Positions 1 to 8,406 of a stretch of 64,000 nt of DNA are shown here, in pieces; within the stretch, counting starts at the first letter, position 1, and every line of letters starts with the position of its first letter. Both the position numbers and the translations under genes were made by a program. The DNA lies in contig NZ_VMRJ01000002.1 in the NCBI RefSeq assembly GCF_007713685.1, forward strand, positions 124,001 through 188,000, in the 5' to 3' direction. Below the pieces are notes generated by a model, which saw nothing but the letters and a program-made list of their open reading frames with translations, made no database searches and was not told the origin of the DNA. The stretch comes from Hymenobacter setariae. GTDB taxonomy: Bacteria; Bacteroidota; Bacteroidia; Cytophagales; Hymenobacteraceae.

Positions 1-681
1 CTGGACTACTACTTGGGCCTGGGCTACTACCGGATGAACCAGGACCTGTTTACCTGTCGGTTTTTGCCGGTAGGGCCGCGCATCTACACCGTGCACTGGC
101 TGCGCCTAGTGGTGGCGCAGGTGCACTATGGCAGCAAGCAGCGCCGGCTGCTGCGGCACAATGCGCAGTTTACGGTAGCGATAAAGCCTTTTCGCCTTAC
201 GGCGGAATATGAGGCGCTGTATGCTCGCTACCACGCCTATATCGACTTCGACGCGTCGCCCTCGCTGGCCGACTTGCTATTGGCTGGGGCTACGCATTCG
301 GTATTCGACACCTACATCATTGAGGTGCGCCACGGCGAGCAGCTTATTGCGGCGGGTATTTTCGACCGAGGCACTACTACCATTGCGGGCATCGTCAACT
401 TCTACGACCCCGACTACCGCAAGCATAGCCTAGGGAAATATTTGATGCTCCTCAAGACGGAGTACGCCCGCGAGCAGCAGCTGGCTTATTACTATCCTGG
501 CTATTTGGTGCACGGCTACCCTAAGTTCGATTACAAGCTGTTTGCCAGCCCCGAAGCCACCGAGGTGTTTGACTTTCAGAATAGCGAATGGCTACCTTTT
601 TCTTGGGAATTAGTAGCTCGGCAGTCAGCCATCTTGCTGCCTAGCTGGCTACCGAATAACTGGCTGGGGGAGGCGGAGTAA
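1..681 (+). CDS. Arginyl-tRNA--protein transferase-like (ATE C-terminal fold), 5' partial
   Basis: The reading frame is open from base 1, so the gene begins upstream of the window; 226 residues are visible. The visible part starts with a YYRMNQDLFTCRFL-like stretch and contains the block YYPGYLVHGYPKFDYK near the C-terminal third. Both resemble the GNAT-fold C-terminal domain of aminoacyl-tRNA--protein transferases (ATE/Bpt), which attach Arg or Leu to protein N-termini for N-degron turnover. The N-terminal cysteine motif of ATE1 is not visible, so activity and donor tRNA cannot be judged. The TTG at 13 is not a convincing start. It could also be a general GNAT-like acyltransferase. Confidence 0.6.
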   Translation: MDYYLGLGYYRMNQDLFTCRFLPVGPRIYTVHWLRLVVAQVHYGSKQRRLLRHNAQFTVAIKPFRLTAEYEALYARYHAYIDFDASPSLADLLLAGATHSVFDTYIIEVRHGEQLIAAGIFDRGTTTIAGIVNFYDPDYRKHSLGKYLMLLKTEYAREQQLAYYYPGYLVHGYPKFDYKLFASPEATEVFDFQNSEWLPFSWELVARQSAILLPSWLPNNWLGEAE

Positions 682-772
682 TTTTCAAATGAAATCCGTG
701 CTTTGGTGACTAGCATCTATCATTGCTGACAGACGCTTTTGCATAATCCTACTGCATCGCATTTCTGCCAAC

Positions 773-1237
773 ATGCTCCAGCTCGTCCGCACGACTTCTG
801 AAAACCCTGACTTTCGCGCGCTCGTGCAGCTGCTCGACCAAGACCTAGCGGCCCGCGATGGGGCTGAGCATAGTTTCTACGCGCAGTACAACACTATTGC
901 TCAGCTCAACCATGTGGTAGTGGCCTATCTAGGGAGTGAGCCTGTAGGGTGCGGCGCCTTCAAGCCTTACGCTGCCGATGCGGTCGAAGTTAAGCGCATG
1001 TTTGTACAGCCGGCGCACCGTGGGCAGGGTGTGGCGCAAGCCGTGCTAGCCGAGCTAGAAAAGTGGGCCGGCGAGCTAGGCTACACTAGCTGCGTACTCG
1101 AAACCGGCAAGCGGCAGCCCGAAGCCATCGGGCTCTATGAGCGTGTCGGCTATGGGCGCATTCCTAATTATGGGCAGTACGTGGGCATCGAGAACAGCGT
1201 GTGCATGCAAAAGACCATAGGCGAGCGCAGAAAGTAA
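773..1237 (+). CDS. GNAT family N-acetyltransferase
   Basis: A 154-residue single-domain acetyltransferase. The acetyl-CoA pyrophosphate-binding motif A is seen as VQPAHRGQGVAQAVL (Q/RxxGxG/A type, about residues 78-92), preceded by the usual VEVKRMF strand. The C-terminal EAIGLYERVGYGRI block is the typical motif B region of small-molecule GNATs. It starts at ATG 773, 91 bp after the preceding transferase gene. The substrate cannot be deduced; such genes often act on amines or amino acids. Nothing links it functionally to mnmG downstream. Confidence 0.85.
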   Translation: MLQLVRTTSENPDFRALVQLLDQDLAARDGAEHSFYAQYNTIAQLNHVVVAYLGSEPVGCGAFKPYAADAVEVKRMFVQPAHRGQGVAQAVLAELEKWAGELGYTSCVLETGKRQPEAIGLYERVGYGRIPNYGQYVGIENSVCMQKTIGERRK

Positions 1238-1337
1238 AAGGACCGGCGCTAATCGTTTTGTGGCGAACTTTGTAGCTAGTTTTTGTTGTCGTGCTGGTTA
1301 CTAGTTTGAGCACGACCACCATTTAGCGCTATTTCTT

Positions 1338-3206
1338 ATGTTCTCCGATACTGAATATGACCTCATTGTAGTAGGGGCTGGCCACGCGGGCTGCGAGGCG
1401 GCTGCCGCCGCGGCCAACCTAGGCTCGAAGGTGCTGCTCGTTACGATGAACATGAACACCATCGCCCAGATGTCATGCAACCCGGCCATGGGCGGCGTGG
1501 CTAAGGGCCAGATAGTGCGCGAAATAGACGCCCTAGGTGGCCAGTCGGGCCTCATCACCGACCGCACCATGATTCAGTTTCGGATGCTGAACCGCTCGAA
1601 GGGCCCCGCCATGTGGAGCCCACGCGCGCAAAGCGACCGTATGCGCTTTGCCGAAGAGTGGCGCCTCACGCTAGAGCAGATTCCGAACGTGGACTTCTGG
1701 CAGGAAGGTGTGACCGGCTTGCTCATCGAAAACGACGCCTGCGTAGGTGTGCGTACCGCCCTAGGTATCGAGTTTCGCAGCAAAACGGTGGTGCTCACCA
1801 ACGGCACGTTCCTGAACGGCCTCATCCACATCGGCGAGAAAAACTTTGGCGGTGGCCGGGCGGCCGAGAAAAACAGCCACGGCATCACCGAGCAATTGGT
1901 AGAGCTGGGCTTCGAGGCCGGGCGCATGAAAACCGGCACGCCGCCCCGCGTGGATGGCCGCTCGCTCGACTACTCCAAAATGGAAGTGCAGGATGGTGAC
2001 GCTAACCCAAGCCGCTTCTCGTACCTCGACACGCCCGCTTTGACCCGGCAGCGCCCGTGCTACATCACGTACACCAACGAGCAGGTGCACGAGATTTTGA
2101 AAGAAGGCTTTGAGAAGTCGCCTATGTTTCAGGGCCGCATCAAGGGCCTAGGGCCGCGCTACTGCCCGAGCGTAGAAGACAAAATCAATCGCTTCGCGGA
2201 CAAAGACCGGCACCAGATTTTTGTGGAGCCCGAAGGCTGGAATACGGTGGAGTGCTACATCAACGGCTTCAGCAGCTCGCTGCCCGAGGATGTGCAGTAC
2301 CGCGCCCTGCGCGAAATTGCGGGTTTTGAGAACGCTAAGATGTTCCGCCCCGGCTACGCGATTGAATACGACTTCTTCCCGCCTACGCAGCTGACTAATA
2401 CGCTGGAGACGAAGCCTGTGCGCAACCTCTGGCTGGCGGGCCAAATCAACGGCACCACCGGCTACGAAGAAGCCGCCTGCCAGGGCCTGATGGCCGGCAT
2501 CAACGCCCACCAGCGCGCCCACGACAAGCCAGCTTTCACGCTCAAGCGCGACGAGGCGTACATCGGTGTGCTCATCGACGACCTTATCAACAAAGGTACT
2601 GAGGAGCCCTACCGCATGTTTACGAGCCGCGCCGAGCACCGCATTTTGCTGCGCCAAGACAATGCTGACCTGCGCCTTACGCCCATGGCCCACGCCCTAG
2701 GTCTGGCCTCGGACGAGCGCCTAGCCCGCGTGCGCCAGAAGGAAGCTGACACGGCCGCCGTGCTCACGGTACTGGAGAAATTTGGCATCGAGCCCGCGAT
2801 TATCAATGGCTTCTTGGCAGAGCGCGGCTCGGCCGAGATTCATGAGAAAACCCGTGCCCTCAACCTGCTGCGCCGCCCCAACATCGAGCTGAATGACCTA
2901 GCCGCTGCGCTGCCCGAGTTGGCCGAAAAGCTAGCTGCTTTCAGCATCGAAGCCCAGGAGCAAGCCATCATCCAGACCAAGTACGAGACGTATTTGCAGA
3001 AGGAGCAGCAGCAGGCCCAGCGTATGCGCGAGCTCGAAGACTTCCATATTCAAGGCCGCCTCAACTATGGCGCCATGCCGGCACTCAGCCACGAGGCCCG
3101 CGAAAAGCTGCTCAAGATTCAGCCCGAAACTTTGGGGCAGGCTTCGCGCATCAGCGGCGTGAGCCCAGCCGACGTATCGGTGCTGATGGTGTACCTAGGT
3201 AGGTAA
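1338..3206 (+). CDS. mnmG: tRNA uridine-5-carboxymethylaminomethyl(34) synthesis enzyme MnmG (GidA)
   Basis: A 622-residue FAD protein of standard family length. With MnmE it installs the (carboxymethyl)aminomethyl group on the wobble uridine of certain tRNAs, using methylene-THF and NADH. The N-terminal dinucleotide-binding motif GAGHAGCE is at residues 13-20, the family block CNPAMGG at 46-52, and GTTGYEEAACQG near 372-383. The C-terminal MnmE/tRNA-binding helical domain is complete. In many bacteria gidA lies beside oriC, and here the DnaA-box cluster begins about 2.8 kb downstream. A hairpin in the leader (1288-1316) and a long hairpin after the stop flank the gene. Confidence 0.97.
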   Translation: MFSDTEYDLIVVGAGHAGCEAAAAAANLGSKVLLVTMNMNTIAQMSCNPAMGGVAKGQIVREIDALGGQSGLITDRTMIQFRMLNRSKGPAMWSPRAQSDRMRFAEEWRLTLEQIPNVDFWQEGVTGLLIENDACVGVRTALGIEFRSKTVVLTNGTFLNGLIHIGEKNFGGGRAAEKNSHGITEQLVELGFEAGRMKTGTPPRVDGRSLDYSKMEVQDGDANPSRFSYLDTPALTRQRPCYITYTNEQVHEILKEGFEKSPMFQGRIKGLGPRYCPSVEDKINRFADKDRHQIFVEPEGWNTVECYINGFSSSLPEDVQYRALREIAGFENAKMFRPGYAIEYDFFPPTQLTNTLETKPVRNLWLAGQINGTTGYEEAACQGLMAGINAHQRAHDKPAFTLKRDEAYIGVLIDDLINKGTEEPYRMFTSRAEHRILLRQDNADLRLTPMAHALGLASDERLARVRQKEADTAAVLTVLEKFGIEPAIINGFLAERGSAEIHEKTRALNLLRRPNIELNDLAAALPELAEKLAAFSIEAQEQAIIQTKYETYLQKEQQQAQRMRELEDFHIQGRLNYGAMPALSHEAREKLLKIQPETLGQASRISGVSPADVSVLMVYLGR

Positions 3207-3216
3207 TTGGATAAGT

Positions 3217-3273
3217 TAGGCGGTCAGAAGGTAGGAGCCAGCAGTGGTGCAGCTCTTACCTTCTGACCGCCTA
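3217..3273 (+). terminator. Long hairpin downstream of mnmG
   Basis: Arms 3217-3238 and 3252-3273 pair over 22 bp with a single G-U-type mismatch, starting 11 bp after the mnmG stop. A short T run (3287-3290) follows at some distance. It is most likely a terminator or 3' stabiliser for mnmG. It also argues that the next gene starts at GTG 3295 and not at GTG 3244, which lies in the loop. Confidence 0.7.
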
Positions 3274-3294
3274 GCTCTTAACTTGATTTTAGGA

Positions 3295-4197
3295 GTGACT
3301 GAATTACTAGAACGCTGCCCGGTGTGCGGGAAGACCGACCTGCGCGAAAAGCTACAAGTACAAGACAGGTCGGTAAGCCAGGAAACGTTTACCATTGTGC
3401 AGTGCCAGGCCTGCGAGTTTCAGTTCACTAACCCCCGGCCCGACGCGGCCAGCATTGGGCGGTACTACGAGTCGGCGGCCTATGTGTCGCACAACAGCGG
3501 GGCGCAGGGGCTGATAAACCAAGTGTATAAAGTGGCGCGCTTCTTCACAGTGCGCCGCAAAGTATCCCTGATAACGAAGCTCAATGGCGGCAAGCAGGGC
3601 CGGCTGCTCGACTACGGCTGCGGCACGGGCCACTTCTTGGCCGGCGCCAAAAAAGCGGGCTGGCAGGTAACAGGGCTAGAGCCTAATGACCTAGCACGCG
3701 CCGATGCCACTACGCGGGTGGGCCAACCTATTGAGGAGCCCAGTGCCTTAGGTACACTGGCACCGGGTAGCTTCGACATCATCACGCTGTGGCACGTGCT
3801 GGAGCACGTGCATACGCTCAACGAAACGCTTGACCAGTTGATTAGAGCCCTGAAGCCAGGCGGCAAGCTGCTCATTGCGGTGCCCAATGTAGAGAGCCTC
3901 GACGCCCAGCACTACCGCCAGGACTGGGCCGCTTATGATGTACCGCGCCACCTCTACCACTTCAGCCCAGCTTCGATGCGCCAGTTGCTCAGTCGCCACG
4001 GCCTGGCCGTGCGCCAAAAGCTACCGCTGGCGCTAGATGCCTACTACGTGAGTATGCTCTCCGAAAAGCACCGCTCGCCTGAGCGGGCCGGCGGCCCACT
4101 CACCGTGCTGCGCGCCGGCTACAGCTCTAATCGCTACGCAGCTCAGCACGATGGGCAATATTCTAGCGTGCTGTACGTAGCTGAGCGCGGAGCCTAG
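3295..4197 (+). CDS. Class I SAM-dependent methyltransferase with N-terminal zinc-ribbon motif
   Basis: About 300 residues from GTG 3295. An upstream in-frame GTG at 3244 would lie inside the terminator-like hairpin, so I reject it. Two CxxC pairs (CPVC at residues 8-11 and a second near 36-39) form a probable zinc ribbon. The Rossmann methyltransferase core follows, with motif I LLDYGCGTGHFL near residue 103, then FDIITLWHVLEHV and LKPGGKLLIAVPN. This layout is common in methyltransferases of sugar or surface-glycan metabolism in Bacteroidota. The substrate is unknown and no glycan genes are adjacent. Confidence 0.85.
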   Translation: MTELLERCPVCGKTDLREKLQVQDRSVSQETFTIVQCQACEFQFTNPRPDAASIGRYYESAAYVSHNSGAQGLINQVYKVARFFTVRRKVSLITKLNGGKQGRLLDYGCGTGHFLAGAKKAGWQVTGLEPNDLARADATTRVGQPIEEPSALGTLAPGSFDIITLWHVLEHVHTLNETLDQLIRALKPGGKLLIAVPNVESLDAQHYRQDWAAYDVPRHLYHFSPASMRQLLSRHGLAVRQKLPLALDAYYVSMLSEKHRSPERAGGPLTVLRAGYSSNRYAAQHDGQYSSVLYVAERGA

Positions 4198-4258
4198 CCG
4201 CGGCGCGTAGCACCTAGGGCGGCCATCTTTGTCTTGCTTTTTTTATTTGCTGCCCCGC

Positions 4259-5980
4259 ATGCCTGCCGCTCGTTTTTCGCTTTTCACACATTTTCGGTTT
4301 TCATTTTTTCGTCGCTGCCTCGGTAGTCATGCTACGCGGCGCGGCTGGGCGAGCCTAGTGGCCACGGCCGGGCTGGCGGCCCTAGGTAGCTGCGCGGCAG
4401 TGAGCTCGCCCCAAGGCGGCCCGCGCGATAGAACTCCGCCCCGCCTCATAGCCACCTCGCCCGATAGCGCGGCCCGCAATGTGAAGCAGCAGTTTATCCG
4501 GCTCACGTTTTCGGAGGCGGTGCAGGTGAAAGACTTGCCTAAGAATCTGCTCATCACTCCGCAGCTCGGGCCCGATAATCAGTACCAGCTGCGCGAGGAC
4601 CGCAACAGCGTGACCCTGCAGTTTCCGAAGCCGCTGGAGCCCAATACCACGTACTCGTTCAACTTCCGCAAGGCCATTGTGGATATTACGGAGAGTTTGC
4701 CGGCCAAGTACCAGGCCCTGAGCTTTAGCACGGGCCCGACCCTTGACTCGGCCAAGGTGCAGGGCACCGTGACGGACCTGCTCACGTCCCGCCCCGTGGC
4801 CGACGCCAGCGTGGGCCTGTACCGAGTGGCCGACACGGCTGGCGTGCGCCGCGGCTCGCCTTACTACCTAACCCGCGCCGATAGCAAGGGCAATTATGAA
4901 TTAAATTTTATCAAAAGCGGGCAGTACAACCTGTATGCCTGGGTTGATAAAAACAACAACGGCCGCTACGACGATGGCGAAAAGCTGGCCTATCTGCCGG
5001 CGCCCCTCACCCTTAGCGACACCACCCGACCTAGGGCGCTGCTGCTCACGCAGCCCGACCGCCTGGCCCCGCGCCGCACCAACCTAGAGCGCTCGGCCAC
5101 GCAAGTGCGCCTGCGCTTCAATGAAGGCTTGCGCACCCTGAGCCTGGCGCCCGCCACAGGCGCTACTCCCGCCAATACGGCGGCCTTGCAAGAATCGGTA
5201 CTTGTGACCGAGAATGGTCGTGCGGCCATTCTCTACCGCACGCCCACCCTAGGCGATGGCCGCTACTTGCTGGCCGTAACCGACAGCACCGGCAACACTG
5301 CCCGCGACACGCTCAATATTACGTTTCCGGTACCTACGGCGTCTAGCCGCAAGGCCGCACCTCCTGCTGGCACCACCGTCGAGGGTAATCCGCGCTCAGT
5401 ATTTAGGCAGGGCCAGGTGCAGTTCAAGTTTCCGGTGCCCGTGCGGCTAACGCCGGGCCAGCCCGTAGGTACCCTAGTCGAAGACTCGGTGAAGCGCCGC
5501 CCATTGCGCCTGCCCGCCGATGGCACCCTCAGCCCCGACCGTACCGAGCTCACTATTATCCTAGATACAAAAGCGCAGAAAAACGTCGAAATCAGCCTTG
5601 ATACTACCACTATCACGGCCATTAACGGGCAGTCGCTGGGCCTGCGGCGGGCGCTGCGCCTAGCCGTGACTGACATCGACCCAAACGGTGTTATTAAGGG
5701 TACCATCCAAACTCAGGAAAAGCAATTCGACTTGCAACTGCTCGACGACAAGTACCAGGTGGTGCGGCAGCTGCGCTCGCCCAAGGGCCGCTACCGCTTC
5801 GACCGCTTGCCGCCGGGCAGCTATCGCTTACGCGTACTTGTGGATAAGGACGGCGATGGCCGCTGGCGCGGCCCCGATCCCAACCTGCGTGTGCCGCCCG
5901 AGCCGATACTAGTGTCGCCCACGCTCATTAAGTTGCGCGCCAACTTTGAATTAGACGACCCAGTGAAGCTAGCGTTTTAG
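4259..5980 (+). CDS. Ig-like (Big_5) domain lipoprotein
   Basis: About 573 residues from ATG 4259. An upstream in-frame TTG at 4229 is less likely. A basic then hydrophobic N-terminus ends in a lipobox-like LGSC with the acylated Cys at about residue 45, followed by QGGPRDRTPP, a very characteristic start of Bacteroidota outer-membrane lipoproteins with an SbsA/Big_5 Ig-like domain. The Big_5 domain covers about residues 55-150 (PDSAARNV, FSEAV, PNTTYSFNF). A later segment (DKNNNGRYDDGEK and DKDGDGRW) looks like carboxypeptidase-regulatory or calcium-binding-like loops. Its role is unknown, presumably cell-surface structural or binding. The terminator at 6008 closes it. Confidence 0.85.
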   Translation: MPAARFSLFTHFRFSFFRRCLGSHATRRGWASLVATAGLAALGSCAAVSSPQGGPRDRTPPRLIATSPDSAARNVKQQFIRLTFSEAVQVKDLPKNLLITPQLGPDNQYQLREDRNSVTLQFPKPLEPNTTYSFNFRKAIVDITESLPAKYQALSFSTGPTLDSAKVQGTVTDLLTSRPVADASVGLYRVADTAGVRRGSPYYLTRADSKGNYELNFIKSGQYNLYAWVDKNNNGRYDDGEKLAYLPAPLTLSDTTRPRALLLTQPDRLAPRRTNLERSATQVRLRFNEGLRTLSLAPATGATPANTAALQESVLVTENGRAAILYRTPTLGDGRYLLAVTDSTGNTARDTLNITFPVPTASSRKAAPPAGTTVEGNPRSVFRQGQVQFKFPVPVRLTPGQPVGTLVEDSVKRRPLRLPADGTLSPDRTELTIILDTKAQKNVEISLDTTTITAINGQSLGLRRALRLAVTDIDPNGVIKGTIQTQEKQFDLQLLDDKYQVVRQLRSPKGRYRFDRLPPGSYRLRVLVDKDGDGRWRGPDPNLRVPPEPILVSPTLIKLRANFELDDPVKLAF

Positions 5981-6007
5981 CTTTCTTTTCAAGTTATCCA
6001 CAGCCAG

Positions 6008-6049
6008 TAGCCCGGCCCGCTGTTTTTTGCGGGTCGGGCTACTTTTTTT
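6008..6049 (+). terminator. Intrinsic terminator of the Ig-like lipoprotein gene
   Basis: A GC-rich stem (arms about 6008-6020 and 6029-6041, one mismatch) is followed by a run of seven T. It lies between the first and second DnaA boxes of the origin region. Confidence 0.85.
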
Positions 6050-6660
6050 CCACAATCCTCCCGGGCAGATTCTCAGTCAAGGCACCGCTAGCTACTGCAT
6101 GAGCTAGATGCTTTGTAGCAACCTCCAGTAACTGCAGGCTGCTACGAAGCACCTAGGGTGCCATTACCCTCAAAAAGTGGATAAACCCAGTCGTTTTCCA
6201 CTTCAGCATCTGCGAAAGTGGAAAACTTATCCACGTTTCCAGTTACTGAGGGCCTTTTTTGTGGCTTATCCACGGGTTTTCCACATAGTTTCCCACTACT
6301 AGCAGCCATTGTGCACAGAAAAGTGGATAACCCGACTGATAACCGTGCACAACCCGTGGATAAGTTGGGGGTAACTTTTTTTGCCGGGGCAGCTACCAGC
6401 ACAGGGCCACGGCGCTGTGGATAGCGGTGGATAACTATCCACCGCCAGCAGCCCTATCCACACTGGTGGTAAGCTGTGAATAGTGGATAAGTGGATAACC
6501 CTTGTGAATAGTGGAAAACTACGCTAAGTTTTTAGCCGCCAGCCAAATGATATGCACAATGGCTGTTGATAGCCCGTGGATAAGCCTGTAGTTGTGCACC
6601 TCTTATCCACGCTGTGGATAACGTTTTAGAGTTATGAACTTATCCACTGCCCTGATGGAT

Positions 6661-6709
6661 GAGAATAAAAAAGATTTTTAAAAAAAGATTTTAATTAAAC
6701 TTATTAGCT
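6661..6709. other. Candidate DNA unwinding element (DUE) of oriC
   Basis: This is the most AT-rich stretch of the origin region, in an otherwise GC-rich genome. It contains two identical direct 12-mers AAAAAAGATTTT at 6667-6678 and 6681-6692 (14-bp period), followed by TTAATTAA. It is bordered on both sides by DnaA boxes (6640-6648 and 6710-6718). Tandem AT-rich 12- to 13-mers next to DnaA boxes are the classical layout of a bacterial DUE; the unwinding role is inferred from that layout. Confidence 0.75.
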
Positions 6710-6848
6710 TGTGGAAAACTTCGGGCAGTCAAAAGCTTTCCACACCCTAGAAGGGTTGGCCCGTGAAAAAACTACCTCAGGACACGCAAAGCAGTGGAAA
6801 ACTCGGTCTAGCCAGAAAACGAAGCAAGCCAAGCTGCGTACCCGCTTT

Positions 6849-7343
6849 ATGCCGTTCGATTACACCTTAGATTTCCACACGGTCGATTTTCGCCAGCACC
6901 CCGAATTGTATCGCGTAGGAAAAGGCGAGCAGGGGGTACTGCTGGTGCAGCCCTACAAGGGCGAAATCCTGCCCCACTGGCGCTTCAAGGATGCGGCGGC
7001 GGCCCGGGAGTCATCGGCAGCTATTTGGAAGCTCTTCGAGGCTTATTTGCAGGCGGGCGATTTTGTGGGCGCCGATATGGCCCGTAAGTTTTTGCAAATG
7101 GGCTTCACGCGTGCTCGGCGCTACGCCAACCACCGTGGCGGCAAAAAATACGATGGCCCGGTACCCGCCGATAAAAAGGGCCAAAGCGGCGCTCACGGCC
7201 GCGCCGAGTTACCCCGCACCGCTGCGCCTGATGTGGATAAAGTAGAAGCCGCCGCCATTTTCAAGCAGAAATGGGGCGAAGCCAAAGCGTTGCCCGAATA
7301 CCAGCGCCAGAAAGCCGCCTTTGAGGCAACCTATGGGAAGTAG
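6849..7343 (+). CDS. DUF4385 family protein
   Basis: About 164 residues from ATG 6849. Longer in-frame starts (for example near 6711) would run through DnaA boxes and add a sequence without family character, so I reject them. The conserved core YRVGKGEQGVLLVQPYKGEI, then LPHWRFKD, then FLQMGFTRARRYANHRGGKKY is typical of DUF4385, a family of unknown function found in bacteria and some phages. The C-terminus is charged and probably disordered before a short helix. It lies between the two DnaA-box clusters, so its transcription runs away from the main cluster. No function is known. Confidence 0.8.
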   Translation: MPFDYTLDFHTVDFRQHPELYRVGKGEQGVLLVQPYKGEILPHWRFKDAAAARESSAAIWKLFEAYLQAGDFVGADMARKFLQMGFTRARRYANHRGGKKYDGPVPADKKGQSGAHGRAELPRTAAPDVDKVEAAAIFKQKWGEAKALPEYQRQKAAFEATYGK

Positions 7344-7460
7344 ATGCCTAGGTGAGAGAATAAGGAGCTAAGAGTAGGAGAGGAGTCTCAACCGAAGGGA
7401 GGCAGACCTAGGGTATTTGCCACTGGTGCTGCAAGTATTCCGCTAGTTTTCAACAGGCAG

Positions 7461-7477
7461 TTATCCACTTATTCACA
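7461..7477 (+). other. Two overlapping DnaA-box-like 9-mers
   Basis: TTATCCACT (7461-7469) is followed by TTATTCACA (7469-7477), which fits the relaxed box TTWTNCACA. They sit in the 210-bp gap between the DUF4385 gene and the next gene and link the two flanking clusters. Apart from the promoter motif at 7521, I see nothing else in this gap. Confidence 0.6.
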
Positions 7478-7520
7478 TCCTCGCCTTATCCTCCAATCAC
7501 TTCCCCCGTACTCACACCGC

Positions 7521-7528
7521 TACCTTTG
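7521..7528 (+). promoter_or_regulatory. Bacteroidota -7 promoter element
   Basis: TACCTTTG fits TAnnTTTG, 25 bp before ATG 7554. No clear -33 TTG is seen at the expected spacing. Confidence 0.6.
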
Positions 7529-7553
7529 TCTGACTTATAACCCCCCTGCTGAT

Positions 7554-8045
7554 ATGAATCCGCAAACCACCCCCAACAGCATCGAAGAAAACGAAATCAT
7601 TCTGGGTACCGGCATGGGCCCGCTGCGCTTCGGGGCGACCATGGACGAGGTGCGCACCCTAGTGGGCGAGCCCGAGGAAATCGAAGAGTCGGAAGACGAG
7701 GACGACTTCGAGCACCAAGCGTGGAATTACTACGAAGACGACCACCTACTGTCGCTCTACTTCGACCGCGAAGATGACTTCCGCCTAAGCTGCATCGAAA
7801 CCGATAACCCCGGCCTGCGCCTCTTCGGCGAGCCCATTCACGGCCGCAGCCTCGACCAGGTGCGTGACCTGATGCAGCGCCACAACCAGGGCTCGCCCGA
7901 GCTCGAAACGATGGAAGGCGGCGAAGTACGCTTGAGCTACGAGAAGTCCATGATAGACATGTATTTCGAGGAAGGCCAGCTGCAATTTGTCAATTTCGGC
8001 GTGTTTATCAACGACGATTTGGAAGTACAGTGGCCTAGCAAGTAA
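7554..8045 (+). CDS. Acidic hypothetical protein
   Basis: A 163-residue, strongly acidic protein (EEIEESEDEDD near residues 42-52). Its N-terminal segment ILGTGMGPLRFGATMDEVRTLVGEP resembles a widespread short bacterial module in which a strand is followed by a helix of the form 'G..RFGM..EV..LLG.P'; I do not know a function for it. No signal peptide or membrane segment is seen, so it is probably cytoplasmic. It has its own TAnnTTTG promoter motif and lies between two DnaA-box clusters. That position may be chance, or the gene may be affected by origin-bound DnaA. Confidence 0.75.
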   Translation: MNPQTTPNSIEENEIILGTGMGPLRFGATMDEVRTLVGEPEEIEESEDEDDFEHQAWNYYEDDHLLSLYFDREDDFRLSCIETDNPGLRLFGEPIHGRSLDQVRDLMQRHNQGSPELETMEGGEVRLSYEKSMIDMYFEEGQLQFVNFGVFINDDLEVQWPSK

Positions 8046-8049
8046 AGCG

Positions 8050-8323
8050 TGTGGAAAACTGGAAATAGGTAAAAGTTTCCTTGAATTAGCACATTTAGCT
8101 AAAAGTTATCCACAAAAAGGCCGTTTTTGGGTGTGGATAAGTGGATAACTCTGTGACCTTGGGATTATTCCTAGGTTATCGTTAGTTAACTTACCTAACC
8201 TGTCTAGCAAAAAAGCCAACCCTAATCAGGTTGGCTTTTTTCATATGGTATAGGCTACCTTAATAAGAGCAGCCTAGGTGCTGCACGAGGGTAATGAACA
8301 CGTATTCGACCGCTTGTGGATAA
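8050..8323. other. Second DnaA-box cluster (origin sub-region)
   Basis: TGTGGAAAA at 8050-8058 (-), a perfect TTATCCACA at 8106-8114 (+), a perfect inverse box at 8132-8140 immediately followed by an overlapping AGTGGATAA at 8140-8148, and another perfect inverse box at 8315-8323. That is three perfect boxes within 220 bp, a higher density of perfect matches than in the main cluster. It fills most of the 427-bp gap 8046-8472, which otherwise holds two terminators. Together with 5994-6801 it suggests a bipartite origin. Confidence 0.8.
8209..8241. terminator. Bidirectional terminator within origin sub-region
   Basis: A perfect 13-bp stem (8209-8221 and 8229-8241) begins with A6 and ends with T6, so it can work on both strands. 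It may insulate the origin from transcription arriving from 7554-8045. Confidence 0.85.
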
Positions 8324-8406
8324 GTCAGTGGACAAGTGTGCACAAGTTGATAGTGCATGTGATGAATAACTCACCAGTTGCTACTAAGCAAGAACCGCTA
8401 GGCTGT

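Larger units (their letters stand above)
5994..6801. other. Candidate chromosomal origin (oriC), main DnaA-box cluster
   Basis: This otherwise geneless stretch is packed with 9-mers matching or one base off the DnaA box TTATCCACA or its TTTTCCACA variant. Perfect TTATCCACA: 5994-6002 (+) and 6613-6621 (-). TTTTCCACA: 6046-6054 (+), 6277-6285 (+), 6710-6718 (-). One-base variants occur at 6176, 6194, 6217, 6227, 6266, 6322, 6355, 6417, 6426, 6435, 6454, 6482, 6490, 6503, 6510, 6575, 6603, 6640, 6736 and 6793. Two copies at 6482 and 6490 are tandem and share one base. An AT-rich element sits at the right side, and mnmG is nearby as in classical origins. The dnaA gene itself is not in the window. 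Confidence 0.88.

Noticed and set aside
3244..3294. Upstream GTG start for the methyltransferase gene
   Set aside because: It lies in the loop of the 22-bp hairpin after mnmG; the GTG at 3295 directly precedes the conserved cysteine motif.
6218..6424. Short plus-strand open frame inside the origin region
   Set aside because: The translated sequence is driven by the DnaA-box repeats (recurrent VDN/VDK) and shows no protein character.
6711..6848. N-terminal extension of the DUF4385 protein from 6711
   Set aside because: It runs through DnaA boxes, has no family similarity, and ATG 6849 starts exactly at the conserved region.
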